A stretch of 34,628 nt of DNA from an uncultured Colwellia sp. (GTDB lineage: Bacteria; Pseudomonadota; Gammaproteobacteria; Enterobacterales; Alteromonadaceae): NCBI GenBank assembly GCA_913057925.1, contig CAJXPG010000028.1, positions 1-34,628 of the forward strand, given 5' to 3'. The translations under genes and the position numbers were made by a program. Positions 24,351 to 32,401 of this stretch are shown piece after piece (position 1 is the first letter of the stretch; every line of letters begins with the position of its first letter). A model generated the notes under the pieces. That model saw only the letters and a program-made list of their open reading frames with translations, searched no databases and was not told the DNA's origin.

Positions 24351-25730
24351 TTAATATTTGAAGGCAACCGACATTTGCAGACGGTAATTGTCGGCTTCTG
24401 AGCCAGCATTACTTTGCACATCACCGTAGAGTACTTCAATGCCTGCTTTGACTTGAGTGGTGGGGTACCAAATAAGGTTGCTGCTGGCATAACTACTATT
24501 TTTTAGTGCTAAATCTTTTTGCGTTACTAGGTTATCTACTGTTAGGTAACTATAACCAATGGCGCTACTCCATTTTTTATTCCATTGCTTGTTGTAATAT
24601 ACGTAGGCAGCAGTGACCGGTATTGCGGCTAAATCACCGTTACCATCTAAACCACCATCAATACCCCCGGTTTCGTCACTATAGTAACTACAACACGTAT
24701 CATTGATATAGCGGCCAATACCTTCACCATAAACCAGCTGAAATTGCACTGAATCTTCAGAGCTGACCGTTAAGTTTCCTGAGACATTTAATCCCCAACC
24801 CATGGTGGTATCTTTAGTTGTTGCTGTTTCATAACCAAGCTTTCTAATTATCATGGCGGTATTTATGTAGCCAAAATCACCACTGTATTTGTAAGCTGCG
24901 GTAAAGTCGGGCAATTCAGTTATGTCATTGTAAGCAGCGCCAGTGGAATTTTTAGGTACGGCAAAATCACTGGATGATTTTTCAATAGTAAATGATAAAC
25001 GAGCATTTTTGCTGATATCGGTTCGATAACGAACTTGAGGCTGGCGAGTAAAAACCATTGAGTTTGGTCCCCAAAAATCTAGAATGTTGGGAAAAGCATT
25101 AATATCCATAAATCCGGTAAAGGTTTGACCTGCACCAAAACCGTTAATTTCACCCCAAATATGCGTCAGGTTAATACCGGCATCGCCTTGAGAATCAAAT
25201 AAATCTAACTCAAAACGTGTGGTCATCGCACCATATTTGGTTGGTGTGTAACTTTTAACAAACAGATTCGAAGGACCAACATGAAACAAGGTATTATCTT
25301 TGGTGGTATTGGCTGAATAAGCTATAGACGAGGGTTGAAAGCCGGCTCTATTAGTCATTTCTCCGTTATTATAAATGGCATCTAACCAAATGTGACCACC
25401 CAGTTGAAGTGTGGTATCACTGTGGCTTAAAACAATACTTTTATCAGGAGCTTCGAATTTATGACTAGGTCGCTTTGCGCTCTTATCAATAATTACCTTT
25501 TTCTTGTTACTGGCTTTCGTGATTTCAGATTGTGATGCCTTTTTATTTTTCAGCACCTGTTGCTCTAACTCTAGTAAACGTTGCTCTAGATTTTTGATAC
25601 GCTCTTGGTCTGTTTCTTGGCTGTAGGCATTGATAGATGAGAATGTGCATAGCGCAGCAACAGTTAATGAAAGGTAATGAGTTGGTTTTAAAAATCTAGG
25701 GGTTGCAGCAAGGTGCTTTCGTTTAGTCAT
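24351..25730 (-). CDS. DcaP-like trimeric outer-membrane porin
   Basis: Outer-membrane beta-barrel protein of 459 residues. A signal peptide (ending about SINAYSQ) is followed by a short coiled coil, ERIKNLEQRLLELEQQVL, typical of trimeric DcaP-type porins. The barrel begins with LQLGGHIWLDAIYN and ends with the classic outer-membrane C-terminus LQMSVAFKY (aromatic final residue). DcaP-family channels pass negatively charged small molecules such as dicarboxylates. Adjacent CC in NDTCCSYYSDE may form a loop disulfide. A ribosome site AGGACGG precedes ATG. Position directly before a periplasmic glutaminase suggests it admits glutamine or peptides, but the substrate is inferred. Confidence 0.82.
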   Translation of the reverse strand: MTKRKHLAATPRFLKPTHYLSLTVAALCTFSSINAYSQETDQERIKNLEQRLLELEQQVLKNKKASQSEITKASNKKKVIIDKSAKRPSHKFEAPDKSIVLSHSDTTLQLGGHIWLDAIYNNGEMTNRAGFQPSSIAYSANTTKDNTLFHVGPSNLFVKSYTPTKYGAMTTRFELDLFDSQGDAGINLTHIWGEINGFGAGQTFTGFMDINAFPNILDFWGPNSMVFTRQPQVRYRTDISKNARLSFTIEKSSSDFAVPKNSTGAAYNDITELPDFTAAYKYSGDFGYINTAMIIRKLGYETATTKDTTMGWGLNVSGNLTVSSEDSVQFQLVYGEGIGRYINDTCCSYYSDETGGIDGGLDGNGDLAAIPVTAAYVYYNKQWNKKWSSAIGYSYLTVDNLVTQKDLALKNSSYASSNLIWYPTTQVKAGIEVLYGDVQSNAGSEADNYRLQMSVAFKY

Positions 25731-25965
25731 TTTATGCCGTCCTTTTGCTTAGTTAATGCTTAGTATGAAGTCTACATTAGCTGAATTGTTGGATTTAACA
25801 ACTAGTTAATTAAAAATACTATGATAAGAAGTTATACCAATTCCAATAAGCTTCTTCTCACTCAGCGAGAGTTAAAAGCCTTAGAGACAAGGCATCAAGA
25901 GAAGAGGATAGTTATTCTATTGTCGAAAGTATAAATGTTAATGATTGAATTACCGTTTAAAAACA
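25731..25965. other. Intergenic region with probable dispersed-repeat segment
   Basis: Gene-free stretch upstream of the porin (minus strand) and beyond the tyrS terminator. A segment from about 25832 to 25930 can fold as nested hairpins: CTTCTC (25854-25859) with GAGAAG (25899-25904), and inside it GCCTT (25878-25882) with AAGGC (25889-25893). Its text (TATACCAATTCCAATAAG start) resembles dispersed repeats I associate with Colwellia-type genomes; that is recollection, not a match. The porin promoter should also lie here; I could not fix its position. Confidence 0.35.
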
Positions 25966-25991
25966 AAAAACCAGTCATAAGACTGGTTTTT
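25966..25991. terminator. Rho-independent terminator after tyrS
   Basis: AAAAACCAGTC (25966-25976) pairs perfectly with GACTGGTTTTT (25981-25991) around an ATAA loop. It lies 50 bases beyond the tyrS stop on the minus strand, with T-runs on both strands. Confidence 0.92.
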
Positions 25992-26040
25992 AAATAGAGC
26001 TAACAAGTAACTAAGTACTCTATAATTTAATAGCTTTGCT

Positions 26041-27240
26041 TTATTTTACCGTGATACGGGCAAATTTACGTTTACCCACTTGGTAAACCGCTGTAGTACC
26101 TGCAGCTATCATCAAGTTACGCTCAGTAACTTTTTCACTGTCAATTTTAGCGGCGCCTTGTTTGATCATACGAAATGCATCAGAAGTACTTGCCACTAAC
26201 CCGGCTTCTTTAAGTAAGTTAGCGATAGCAATTTCACCATTTTCAGTCGCAATGTCTAACTCTGGCATTTCATCAGGTAATGCACCTTTTTGGAAGCGGT
26301 TGATGAATTCATCGTGCGCAGCTTGTGCAGCAGCTTCGTCATGAAAACGGGCAATTAACTCTTTTGCTAAGTCAATTTTCACATCACGTGGGTTTTTACC
26401 GTTTTCAATATCAACTTTGTAGCTTTCGATTTCTTCCAAAGGCTTAAAGCTTAAAAGTTCATAGTAGCGCCACATTAATACGTCAGAAATTGACATGATC
26501 TTGCCAAACATATCCGTTGGCGTATCAGTAATACCAATGTAGTTGCCTAATGATTTAGACATTTTTTGTACGCCATCTAAACCTTCAAGTAATGGCATCA
26601 TTAATACGGTTTGTGGACGTTGGCCTTCAGATTTTTGTAACTCGCGACCCATCAATAAATTGAATTTTTGATCGGTACCACCAAGCTCTACATCAGATTC
26701 CAATGCAACAGAATCCCAGCCTTGTACCAATGGGTACATAAATTCATGAATAGCAATAGCTTGACCATTAGCGTAACGCTTTTTGAAGTCATCCCGTTCC
26801 ATCATACGGGCAACCGTTTGACGAGAGGCAAGTTGTAACATGCCAGCAGCACCCAATTTTTCCATCCAAGTAGAGTTAAAGGCAACGGTGGTTTTAGCCG
26901 GATCTAAAATTTTGAAAACTTGTTCTTTATAGGTTTCAGCATTCGCCAAAACATCTTCTTTGGTCAGTGGCTTACGAGTAACATTTTTACCAGTTGGGTC
27001 ACCAATCATGCCAGTGAAGTCACCAATTAAGAAAATAACTTCATGGCCTAATAGTTGAAACTGGCGTAATTTATTAATTAACACCGTATGGCCTAAGTGA
27101 AGGTCTGGTGCGGTAGGATCGAAACCTGCTTTAATTTTAAGTGGCTTTCCTGTTTTTAACTTTTCCAGTAACTCTTCTTCTACTAATATCTCATCGCTAC
27201 CGCGTTTTAGCTCGGCAAATGCTTGGTTAACTTCGGTCAT
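26041..27240 (-). CDS. tyrS: Tyrosyl-tRNA synthetase
   Basis: Class I synthetase charging tRNA-Tyr in the cytoplasm. The 399-residue protein has the HIGH-type motif HLGH (48-51) within [16 protein letters not shown] and the KMSKS loop (226-230). [16 protein letters not shown] is the tyrosine-binding region. A C-terminal S4 RNA-binding domain (about 335-399, with [17 protein letters not shown]) is present. The [11 protein letters not shown] form and length fit the TyrZ/TyrS2 subfamily rather than the 424-residue E. coli TyrS. It is divergently transcribed from the M23 peptidase-anmK pair, an arrangement conserved in many gammaproteobacteria. Confidence 0.97.
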   Translation of the reverse strand: MTEVNQAFAELKRGSDEILVEEELLEKLKTGKPLKIKAGFDPTAPDLHLGHTVLINKLRQFQLLGHEVIFLIGDFTGMIGDPTGKNVTRKPLTKEDVLANAETYKEQVFKILDPAKTTVAFNSTWMEKLGAAGMLQLASRQTVARMMERDDFKKRYANGQAIAIHEFMYPLVQGWDSVALESDVELGGTDQKFNLLMGRELQKSEGQRPQTVLMMPLLEGLDGVQKMSKSLGNYIGITDTPTDMFGKIMSISDVLMWRYYELLSFKPLEEIESYKVDIENGKNPRDVKIDLAKELIARFHDEAAAQAAHDEFINRFQKGALPDEMPELDIATENGEIAIANLLKEAGLVASTSDAFRMIKQGAAKIDSEKVTERNLMIAAGTTAVYQVGKRKFARITVK

Positions 27241-27285
27241 TTAGAACTCCACTGACTGGATTGAAACTGCCTAGAAAAATCAGCA

Positions 27286-27331
27286 TTTCACCAAAAAGTA
27301 TCCGGCAAAGGAGAAGTTATGTTTGGTGAAA
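27286..27331 (-). other. Inverted repeat in the tyrS leader region
   Basis: TTTCACCAAA (27286-27295) and TTTGGTGAAA (27322-27331) form a perfect 10-bp inverted repeat separated by 26 bases. It lies 46 to 91 bases upstream of the tyrS start on the minus strand. It could be an RNA hairpin in the leader or two half-sites; function unknown. The rest of the 292-bp tyrS/M23 intergenic region shows nothing else firm besides the palindrome at 27494-27508. Confidence 0.45.
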
Positions 27332-27493
27332 GCTAGTAAGCGTTGATTTCTTAGCTAAGCAAAATATATTTTATCGCCGAATTCTACTTTACTTTCGCTG
27401 TAGGATAAAACCCTAAAGTCATTTCTATGGTCACTTTTTAATAAATTTGTTTAAAAATTTGCCGTGCAATAACGCCTCTTGTAGCGGTATTTC

Positions 27494-27508
27494 ATCAAAA
27501 GTTTTGAT
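27494..27508. promoter_or_regulatory. 15-bp palindrome upstream of the M23 peptidase
   Basis: ATCAAAA-G-TTTTGAT is a perfect palindrome 24 bases before the TTG start at 27533. It is everted relative to an FNR site and so is not one. It may be an operator near the promoter of the peptidase-anmK unit. Confidence 0.4.
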
Positions 27509-27532
27509 ATAGTCATAAAGTTACCTGAATTT

Positions 27533-29053
27533 TTGATTTATTTATCTTCTTCCAATATAAAAGTTTCGAGTCGTACCTTGTTGAAAAAACTATTAATTAT
27601 TTTCCAAAACTTACCTAAACTACATCGTTCCATTATCATCGGCAGTAGTGCCTTCCTAGTACTGTTACTTATTATTCCTGCGAGTAATGAAGATTCTGCT
27701 AGCGATGATATTAAAGTCGGTAAACGGATTCAGCTTGCTCTACCAGAAGATATTGTCCCTGGGGGAAGCCAACCTAGCCAAAGTGTGCTGCCGCAACGCA
27801 GTGTTGGTAGTCAAAATACTACAGCAATCCAACCGCTGCCTTCCCTTGAAAATACCGATGGTATTGAGCAAAGCGGCACCTTATCTGGCAGAACGCTAAA
27901 AAAGAAAGTGAAAGCTCAAGATGCTTTAACAGAGTTAGCCCACTTAAGTTGGCAAACAGTAAAAGTGCGAAGTGGTGATTCTTTAGCGCTCATTTTAAAA
28001 CGTCTTGGTTTTAGTGCTCAAACAACTTATGCCGTTAGTACAGCAAAAGGAAAGGATAGTAAGTTACTGAAAAGGTTAAACGTTGGCGATAAATTACGTA
28101 TTGCTAGCAATGAAACTAAGCAGTTGGCCGCGCTAGAGTATCCGCTATCTAAAACAGATACTTTATTTATTAATTTAGTGGGTGATAGCTATCAGTCACA
28201 TCGTGAATCTAAAACCGTGGATATCAGAGAAGCCTTTAGTTTTGGCACTATTACCTCAAGTTTTTGGAACGCAGGGGTAACAGCAGGGTTAAATGACAGC
28301 CAAATCATTAATTTTGCGAATATTTTTGGTTGGGATATTGATTTCGCTCTAGATATTCGTGAAGGCGATAGCTTTCATATTACCTTCGAAAAAAAATATA
28401 TTGAAGGTGAGTACATCGGCACGGGGAATATTCTCGCAGCCGAAATAACCAACCAAGGTGAAGTATTTCAGGCTATTCGATTTACCGATGATGAATATTA
28501 TAGTCCTGATGGTAAAAGTATGCGTAAAGCCTTTTTACGTGCACCAGTTAGTTTTAAATACATCAGCTCAAGCTTTAAACCAAGACGTTTCCATCCAGTA
28601 CAAAAACGCTGGAAAGCACATAAAGGCATTGATTATGCGGCGAAAAGAGGAACGCCAGTGGTCGCTGCCGGCAATGGTAAGGTGACTCATGCAACGTATA
28701 ATAAATACAACGGTAACTATGTCTTTATTCAACATGGCAATGGCATAGTTACTAAGTATCTGCATTTTTCTAAGCGCCCTTCAGTGAAAAAAGGTCAACG
28801 CGTTAAACAAGGACAAACCATTGGCTATGTTGGTGCGACAGGTTTAGCGGCGGGACCTCATTTACATTATGAATTTTTGTTAAACGGCGTTCATCGTAAC
28901 CCTCGTACGGTAAAATTGCCTGATGCTAGACCGATAGCCAAGAAGTATAAAGCTGAATTTATGCTACTGGCCAATGAACGTCTTGAAGCGTTATCTGGTG
29001 CCAAAAATGCCCTGCTTTCAACGCAAGCAAGTGACATAGCGCCTAATGACTAG
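27533..29053 (+). CDS. mepM: M23-family murein DD-endopeptidase, MepM-like
   Basis: Inner-membrane-anchored peptidoglycan endopeptidase that opens cross-links during cell growth. One N-terminal helix (about residues 33-50) precedes an OapA/LysM-like region (about 140-195, VRSGDSLALILKRLGF). The zinc peptidase domain has HKGID (His363, Asp367) and HLH (His443, His445), with the intervening fold intact. At 506 residues it is slightly longer than E. coli MepM (440). No ATG exists at the N-terminus: TTG 27533 is given, while TTG 27578 or 27581, just before KKLLIIFQNLPKLH, is equally plausible. The last eight bases overlap anmK, indicating coupling of wall remodelling with anhydroMurNAc recycling. 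Confidence 0.9.
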   Translation: MIYLSSSNIKVSSRTLLKKLLIIFQNLPKLHRSIIIGSSAFLVLLLIIPASNEDSASDDIKVGKRIQLALPEDIVPGGSQPSQSVLPQRSVGSQNTTAIQPLPSLENTDGIEQSGTLSGRTLKKKVKAQDALTELAHLSWQTVKVRSGDSLALILKRLGFSAQTTYAVSTAKGKDSKLLKRLNVGDKLRIASNETKQLAALEYPLSKTDTLFINLVGDSYQSHRESKTVDIREAFSFGTITSSFWNAGVTAGLNDSQIINFANIFGWDIDFALDIREGDSFHITFEKKYIEGEYIGTGNILAAEITNQGEVFQAIRFTDDEYYSPDGKSMRKAFLRAPVSFKYISSSFKPRRFHPVQKRWKAHKGIDYAAKRGTPVVAAGNGKVTHATYNKYNGNYVFIQHGNGIVTKYLHFSKRPSVKKGQRVKQGQTIGYVGATGLAAGPHLHYEFLLNGVHRNPRTVKLPDARPIAKKYKAEFMLLANERLEALSGAKNALLSTQASDIAPND

Positions 29054-30209
29054 TGGTCAAAGCTCGACATCAGGAAAGTATTATATTGGCTTAATGTCGG
29101 GCACCAGTGCTGATGGAATCGATTTAGCATTAGTTGACTTTAGTGATGAGCAAGCTAAACCCAAATTAGTCGCTAGCTATTATCAAGCATATAGTGGTGA
29201 ATTCGCTGAAAAAATCACCGCTTTATATGTGCCGGGGGATAATGAAATCGACCATGCCTTTCATTTAGATGTAGCGTTAGCCCATTTATTTGCTCAAGCG
29301 GTGACTGACTTCTTAACGCAAGAAGCGCTCAACCCAAGCGATATTATTGCGATTGGCAATCATGGACAAACTATTCGTCATCGACCTAGCGGCAATAACC
29401 CTTACACCTTACAAATTGGCTGTAGCCAAACATTAGCGACTTTAACGAGTATTCGTGTAGTTGGCCAGTTTCGTCGTAAAGACATGGCCTTAGGTGGACA
29501 AGGTGCGCCTTTAGTACCTATTTTTCATCAACAGTTAGTACCACAAAAAGATAGCGCATGCTTTGTGGTTAACATTGGCGGCATAGCTAATGTGACTTAT
29601 TTGCCTAAACAGGGCTGTTCAGATACGGTTTTAGGTTTTGATACCGGACCAGGTAATGCACTGCTTGATGATTGGTTTAATCAACATCATCAAGGGAACA
29701 CTAAATTTGATGAAAATGGCGCTTGGGCAGGAGCAGGACAAGTTAATCAAGCACTGCTATCTCAGTTTATGCAAGATGATTACATTCAAGCCAAAGCACC
29801 TAAAAGTACCGGACGAGAATATTATAATCTTGATTGGCTAACTCAGCAGTTATCCTCAATAAACAATGATTCTGACGTAAGTATTACCCCGGTAGATATT
29901 CAAGCAACATTGGTGGCTTTTACCTGTAAAAGTATTGCACAGAGTATTCATGCTTTAGCCCAACACGGTAATGTTTATGTGTGTGGTGGCGGTGCCCATA
30001 ACACTATAGTACTTGAACAATTATCTGAATATCTCACGACAAGGTTTGAGCTAAACACCATGGACGCGCTAGCTATAGATGGTGATCAACTCGAGGCTAT
30101 GGCCTTTGCTTGGTTTGCTTATGCTTATGATCATAACTTAGTGAGTAATATGCCTGCGGTTACTGGCGCTAAGACAACGTGTACTTTAGGTAGTCTTTTT
30201 TTACCATAA
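29046..30209 (+). CDS. anmK: Anhydro-N-acetylmuramic acid kinase
   Basis: AnmK opens the 1,6-anhydro ring of anhydroMurNAc and phosphorylates it to MurNAc-6-phosphate, a step of cell-wall recycling. The 387-residue ASKHA kinase has YIGLMSGTSADGIDLALVDF at the N-terminus (phosphate-1), GNHGQTIRHRP, then LGGQGAPLVP, NIGGIANVTYLP with GFDTGPGNALLD (catalytic Asp and phosphate-2), and VCGGGAHN for adenosine. Length is typical (E. coli 369). It starts at ATG 29046 inside the end of the M23 peptidase gene, as in related genomes. MurQ is not in the window. Confidence 0.96.
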   Translation: MTSGQSSTSGKYYIGLMSGTSADGIDLALVDFSDEQAKPKLVASYYQAYSGEFAEKITALYVPGDNEIDHAFHLDVALAHLFAQAVTDFLTQEALNPSDIIAIGNHGQTIRHRPSGNNPYTLQIGCSQTLATLTSIRVVGQFRRKDMALGGQGAPLVPIFHQQLVPQKDSACFVVNIGGIANVTYLPKQGCSDTVLGFDTGPGNALLDDWFNQHHQGNTKFDENGAWAGAGQVNQALLSQFMQDDYIQAKAPKSTGREYYNLDWLTQQLSSINNDSDVSITPVDIQATLVAFTCKSIAQSIHALAQHGNVYVCGGGAHNTIVLEQLSEYLTTRFELNTMDALAIDGDQLEAMAFAWFAYAYDHNLVSNMPAVTGAKTTCTLGSLFLP

Positions 30210-30404
30210 ACTCGCAAAACTAACAGTCGTTCACCTTTGCACTTATTCTCTTCATTTTTTCACTTTAATTTTTTTATATTTTAGAAACAGTTGAGCAACT
30301 TTGTTCCTTGCAAAGTTAAAAGCTGAGCGTAATTGACTCGCATTCCATTACTTGAGCACTATACTTAGCAATTGAGTGGTTAAAAAATAAACTAACTGGT
30401 TTTG

Positions 30405-30416
30405 GTTAGATCTAAC
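30405..30416. promoter_or_regulatory. 12-bp palindrome upstream of the 63-residue gene
   Basis: GTTAGATCTAAC is a perfect palindrome 37 bases before ATG 30454. Its position suits an operator or a start-site-proximal element. Binding protein unknown. No other firm signal was seen in the 244-bp stretch after anmK. Confidence 0.35.
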
Positions 30417-30453
30417 AACACATACCTTGGTTTGTTGGCGTCGAGGAGGGCTT

Positions 30454-30645
30454 ATGGAGTTTAAAGATATTCATATCGGTATGAAATGTGGCAGTAAAAA
30501 GGGCAGTGGTACTGTTACTTGGGTTGATGGTTCAACACATACCATTTATATGGTTGATTGTAATAACAATACTAATTTTGAAGTGAATATCAGCGATATA
30601 ATTGAAGATCCACAAGCACACAATAAAGAAGATGATTTCTACTAA
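30454..30645 (+). CDS. Small hypothetical protein, 63 residues
   Basis: Soluble acidic protein I do not recognise. MEFKDIHIGMKCGSKKGSGTV, then TWVDGSTHTIYMVDCNNNTNFEVNI, reads as successive beta strands with turns, resembling a small SH3/KOW-like barrel, followed by a disordered acidic tail (EDPQAHNKEDDFY). Start is ATG 30454: a strong ribosome site GAGGAGGG (30443-30450) lies three bases upstream. The frame stays open nine codons further, but that extension includes the ribosome site. It is a single-gene unit ending in a strong terminator. A role in RNA or protein binding is only suggested by the fold guess. Confidence 0.7.
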   Translation: MEFKDIHIGMKCGSKKGSGTVTWVDGSTHTIYMVDCNNNTNFEVNISDIIEDPQAHNKEDDFY

Positions 30646-30675
30646 TTAACTGTTAATCTCATCATCAAAGAAGCT

Positions 30676-30712
30676 AAAAAACCCGATAATGCATTTATTT
30701 ATCGGGTTTTTT
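30676..30712 (+). terminator. Rho-independent terminator after the 63-residue gene
   Basis: A 14-bp perfect stem AAAAAACCCGATAA (30676-30689) with TTATCGGGTTTTTT (30699-30712) around a nine-base loop, with a six-T tract. It isolates the small gene from the downstream antiporter gene. Confidence 0.93.
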
Positions 30713-30800
30713 GACGCTAGCGCACTGAAAATATTGAATCTAACTTAGCTATTTGCCACACTGCCTGCGTTGTTTTAAATCATATGCGTTAAGGCTTTTT

Positions 30801-32246
30801 ATGGAATGGTTATCAGTGCTACCGCCCTTGGTGGCAATTATTATTGTTATTTGGAAAAAAGAAGTCATTCTTGCCTTACTTTCTGCGGTATTCACCTCTG
30901 AGTTATTGCTAGCCTTTAGACATCAGGATAATGCGCTTTTCCATGCATTTATTGGCTCTGTAGAAAGGGTTATTAGTGTGGTTAGCTCGGCCGGTAACGC
31001 ACGCATTTTAATTTTTAGTTTACTTATCGGTGCTTTATTGGCGTATGTTCGAGAATCGGGTGGTGTTACCGCGACGGTTGAAAAGCTAGTCAATAAAGGC
31101 ATTGCTAAAAGCAAACGACAAGTAGGAGGCTTGACCATGTTTACCGGCATGGTGATCTTTATTGAGTCTAATTTAAGTGTGTTAACCGCGGGTATTTTAT
31201 CTCGAGACTTATTTGATAAATTCAAAATGAGCCGTGCTCGCCTTGCTTATATCATTGATAGTACCAGTGCACCTGTATGTATTTTAGTGCTATTAAATGG
31301 TTGGGGCGCGTATGTTTTAGCCTTGTTAAATAACTATGATTTAGGGCAATCTTCTGTGTCGGTTTTATGGGGCTCCGTTGCCTTTAACTTCTACGCTATT
31401 ATTGCCTTATTGATGGTGCTTTATACTGTTGTCACCGATAAGGTTCATGGCCCAATGAAAGCCACTGAAGAGGTGTTAATTAATAATAGTGCAGAAGACG
31501 TTATTATGAGTCAATCGTCAGCATCTCAAGATAAGGTTGAACAAGCAGTTGCAGAGCAATCTATCCAACAAGCGATGGTACCAGCCACCAAAGCTCGATT
31601 TATGTTAATACCTTTATTAACCATGATCGTTGGCATGTTCTTCTTTATGCATTGGAGTGGTAATGGTGATATTACCCAAGGTAGTGGCAGTAAGTCGGTA
31701 TTGTATGCTACATGCTTAGCGCTTGCGGTGAGTTATCTGTTATTAAAATTTTCAAAGCGCTTTGAACATAAAGAACTGGTTGATATTGGTTTTAAAGGCA
31801 TCAGTGAATTACTACCGTTAGTGACAATCGTGTTATTATCATTAACCCTTGGCGCAAGCCTAAAAGAGTTAGGTACGGGCTTTTTTATTGCCGGTGTAGT
31901 AGGTGAACACCTACCTATGGTGTTAGTAGTGCCGATGTTATTCCTAGCTGGCGCGGTTATTTCTTTTAGTACTGGTACTTCTTGGGGAACCTTTGCCATC
32001 TTAATACCTATTGGTGTACCACTTATCCAAGCATTAGGGTTGCCGCCATCATTGGTTATTGCCGCTATTTTAGGTGGTGGCATCTTTGGTGATCATTGTT
32101 CGCCAATTTCAGACACTACCGCAGTATCAGCTATTGCATCGGGTTGTGATCTGCTTGAACATGTTAAAACTCAAATGCCGTATGCATTATTTGGTGGTGC
32201 AGTAACGTTAGCGGCCTACTTCGTAGCAAGCCTGGTGATGCTTTAG
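30801..32246 (+). CDS. Na+/H+ antiporter family protein, NhaC type
   Basis: Polytopic inner-membrane transporter of 481 residues with about eleven helices. Signatures are FIESNLSVLTAGILSRDL, SFSTGTSWGTFAILIPIGVPL and GDHCSPISDTTAVSA, the last diagnostic of the NhaC/amino-acid antiporter superfamily. A hydrophilic loop of about 60 residues (VHGPMKATEEV to ATKARF) separates the two halves. The start is ATG 30801 with AAGG six bases upstream; the frame extends 16 codons further but those residues are polar and lack a ribosome site. It precedes an exported asparaginase. Members may exchange Na+ for H+ or carry amino acids; which applies here is not visible. Confidence 0.85.
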   Translation: MEWLSVLPPLVAIIIVIWKKEVILALLSAVFTSELLLAFRHQDNALFHAFIGSVERVISVVSSAGNARILIFSLLIGALLAYVRESGGVTATVEKLVNKGIAKSKRQVGGLTMFTGMVIFIESNLSVLTAGILSRDLFDKFKMSRARLAYIIDSTSAPVCILVLLNGWGAYVLALLNNYDLGQSSVSVLWGSVAFNFYAIIALLMVLYTVVTDKVHGPMKATEEVLINNSAEDVIMSQSSASQDKVEQAVAEQSIQQAMVPATKARFMLIPLLTMIVGMFFFMHWSGNGDITQGSGSKSVLYATCLALAVSYLLLKFSKRFEHKELVDIGFKGISELLPLVTIVLLSLTLGASLKELGTGFFIAGVVGEHLPMVLVVPMLFLAGAVISFSTGTSWGTFAILIPIGVPLIQALGLPPSLVIAAILGGGIFGDHCSPISDTTAVSAIASGCDLLEHVKTQMPYALFGGAVTLAAYFVASLVML

Positions 32247-32270
32247 TCACAACAATATCTTTTATTTATC

Positions 32271-32369
32271 TAACCTCAACGTGAGCTGAGGTTAAGTTAT
32301 TAGCCAGAAAAATCATGCAGGTTATCGTGAGTGAGTTGTAAAATCGCTCACTTTAATGCAAGTTGAGGT
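32271..32369 (+). promoter_or_regulatory. Competing inverted repeats in the asparaginase leader
   Basis: TAACCTCA (32271-32278) can pair with TGAGGTTA (32287-32294), or ACCTCAAC (32273-32280) with GTTGAGGT (32362-32369). The two pairings exclude each other. Between them AGTGAG (32330-32335) pairs with CTCACT (32347-32352), followed by TTT. This could be a weak terminator after the antiporter gene or an attenuator-like switch. Confidence 0.35.
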
Positions 32370-32401
32370 AATCTGTTAGCTCTCAATAAGGGATAATAAT
32401 A

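Noticed and set aside
27502..27513. FNR half-site TTTTGAT with TATAGT upstream of the M23 peptidase
   Set aside because: The arms are everted (ATCAAAA-G-TTTTGAT) rather than TTGAT-N4-ATCAA, so this is not an FNR site. It is kept only as a palindrome.
31733..32083. Minus-strand open frame of 116 codons inside the NhaC-type gene
   Set aside because: It lies fully opposite a well-conserved transporter region (STGTSWG motif), so it is a by-product of that coding sequence.
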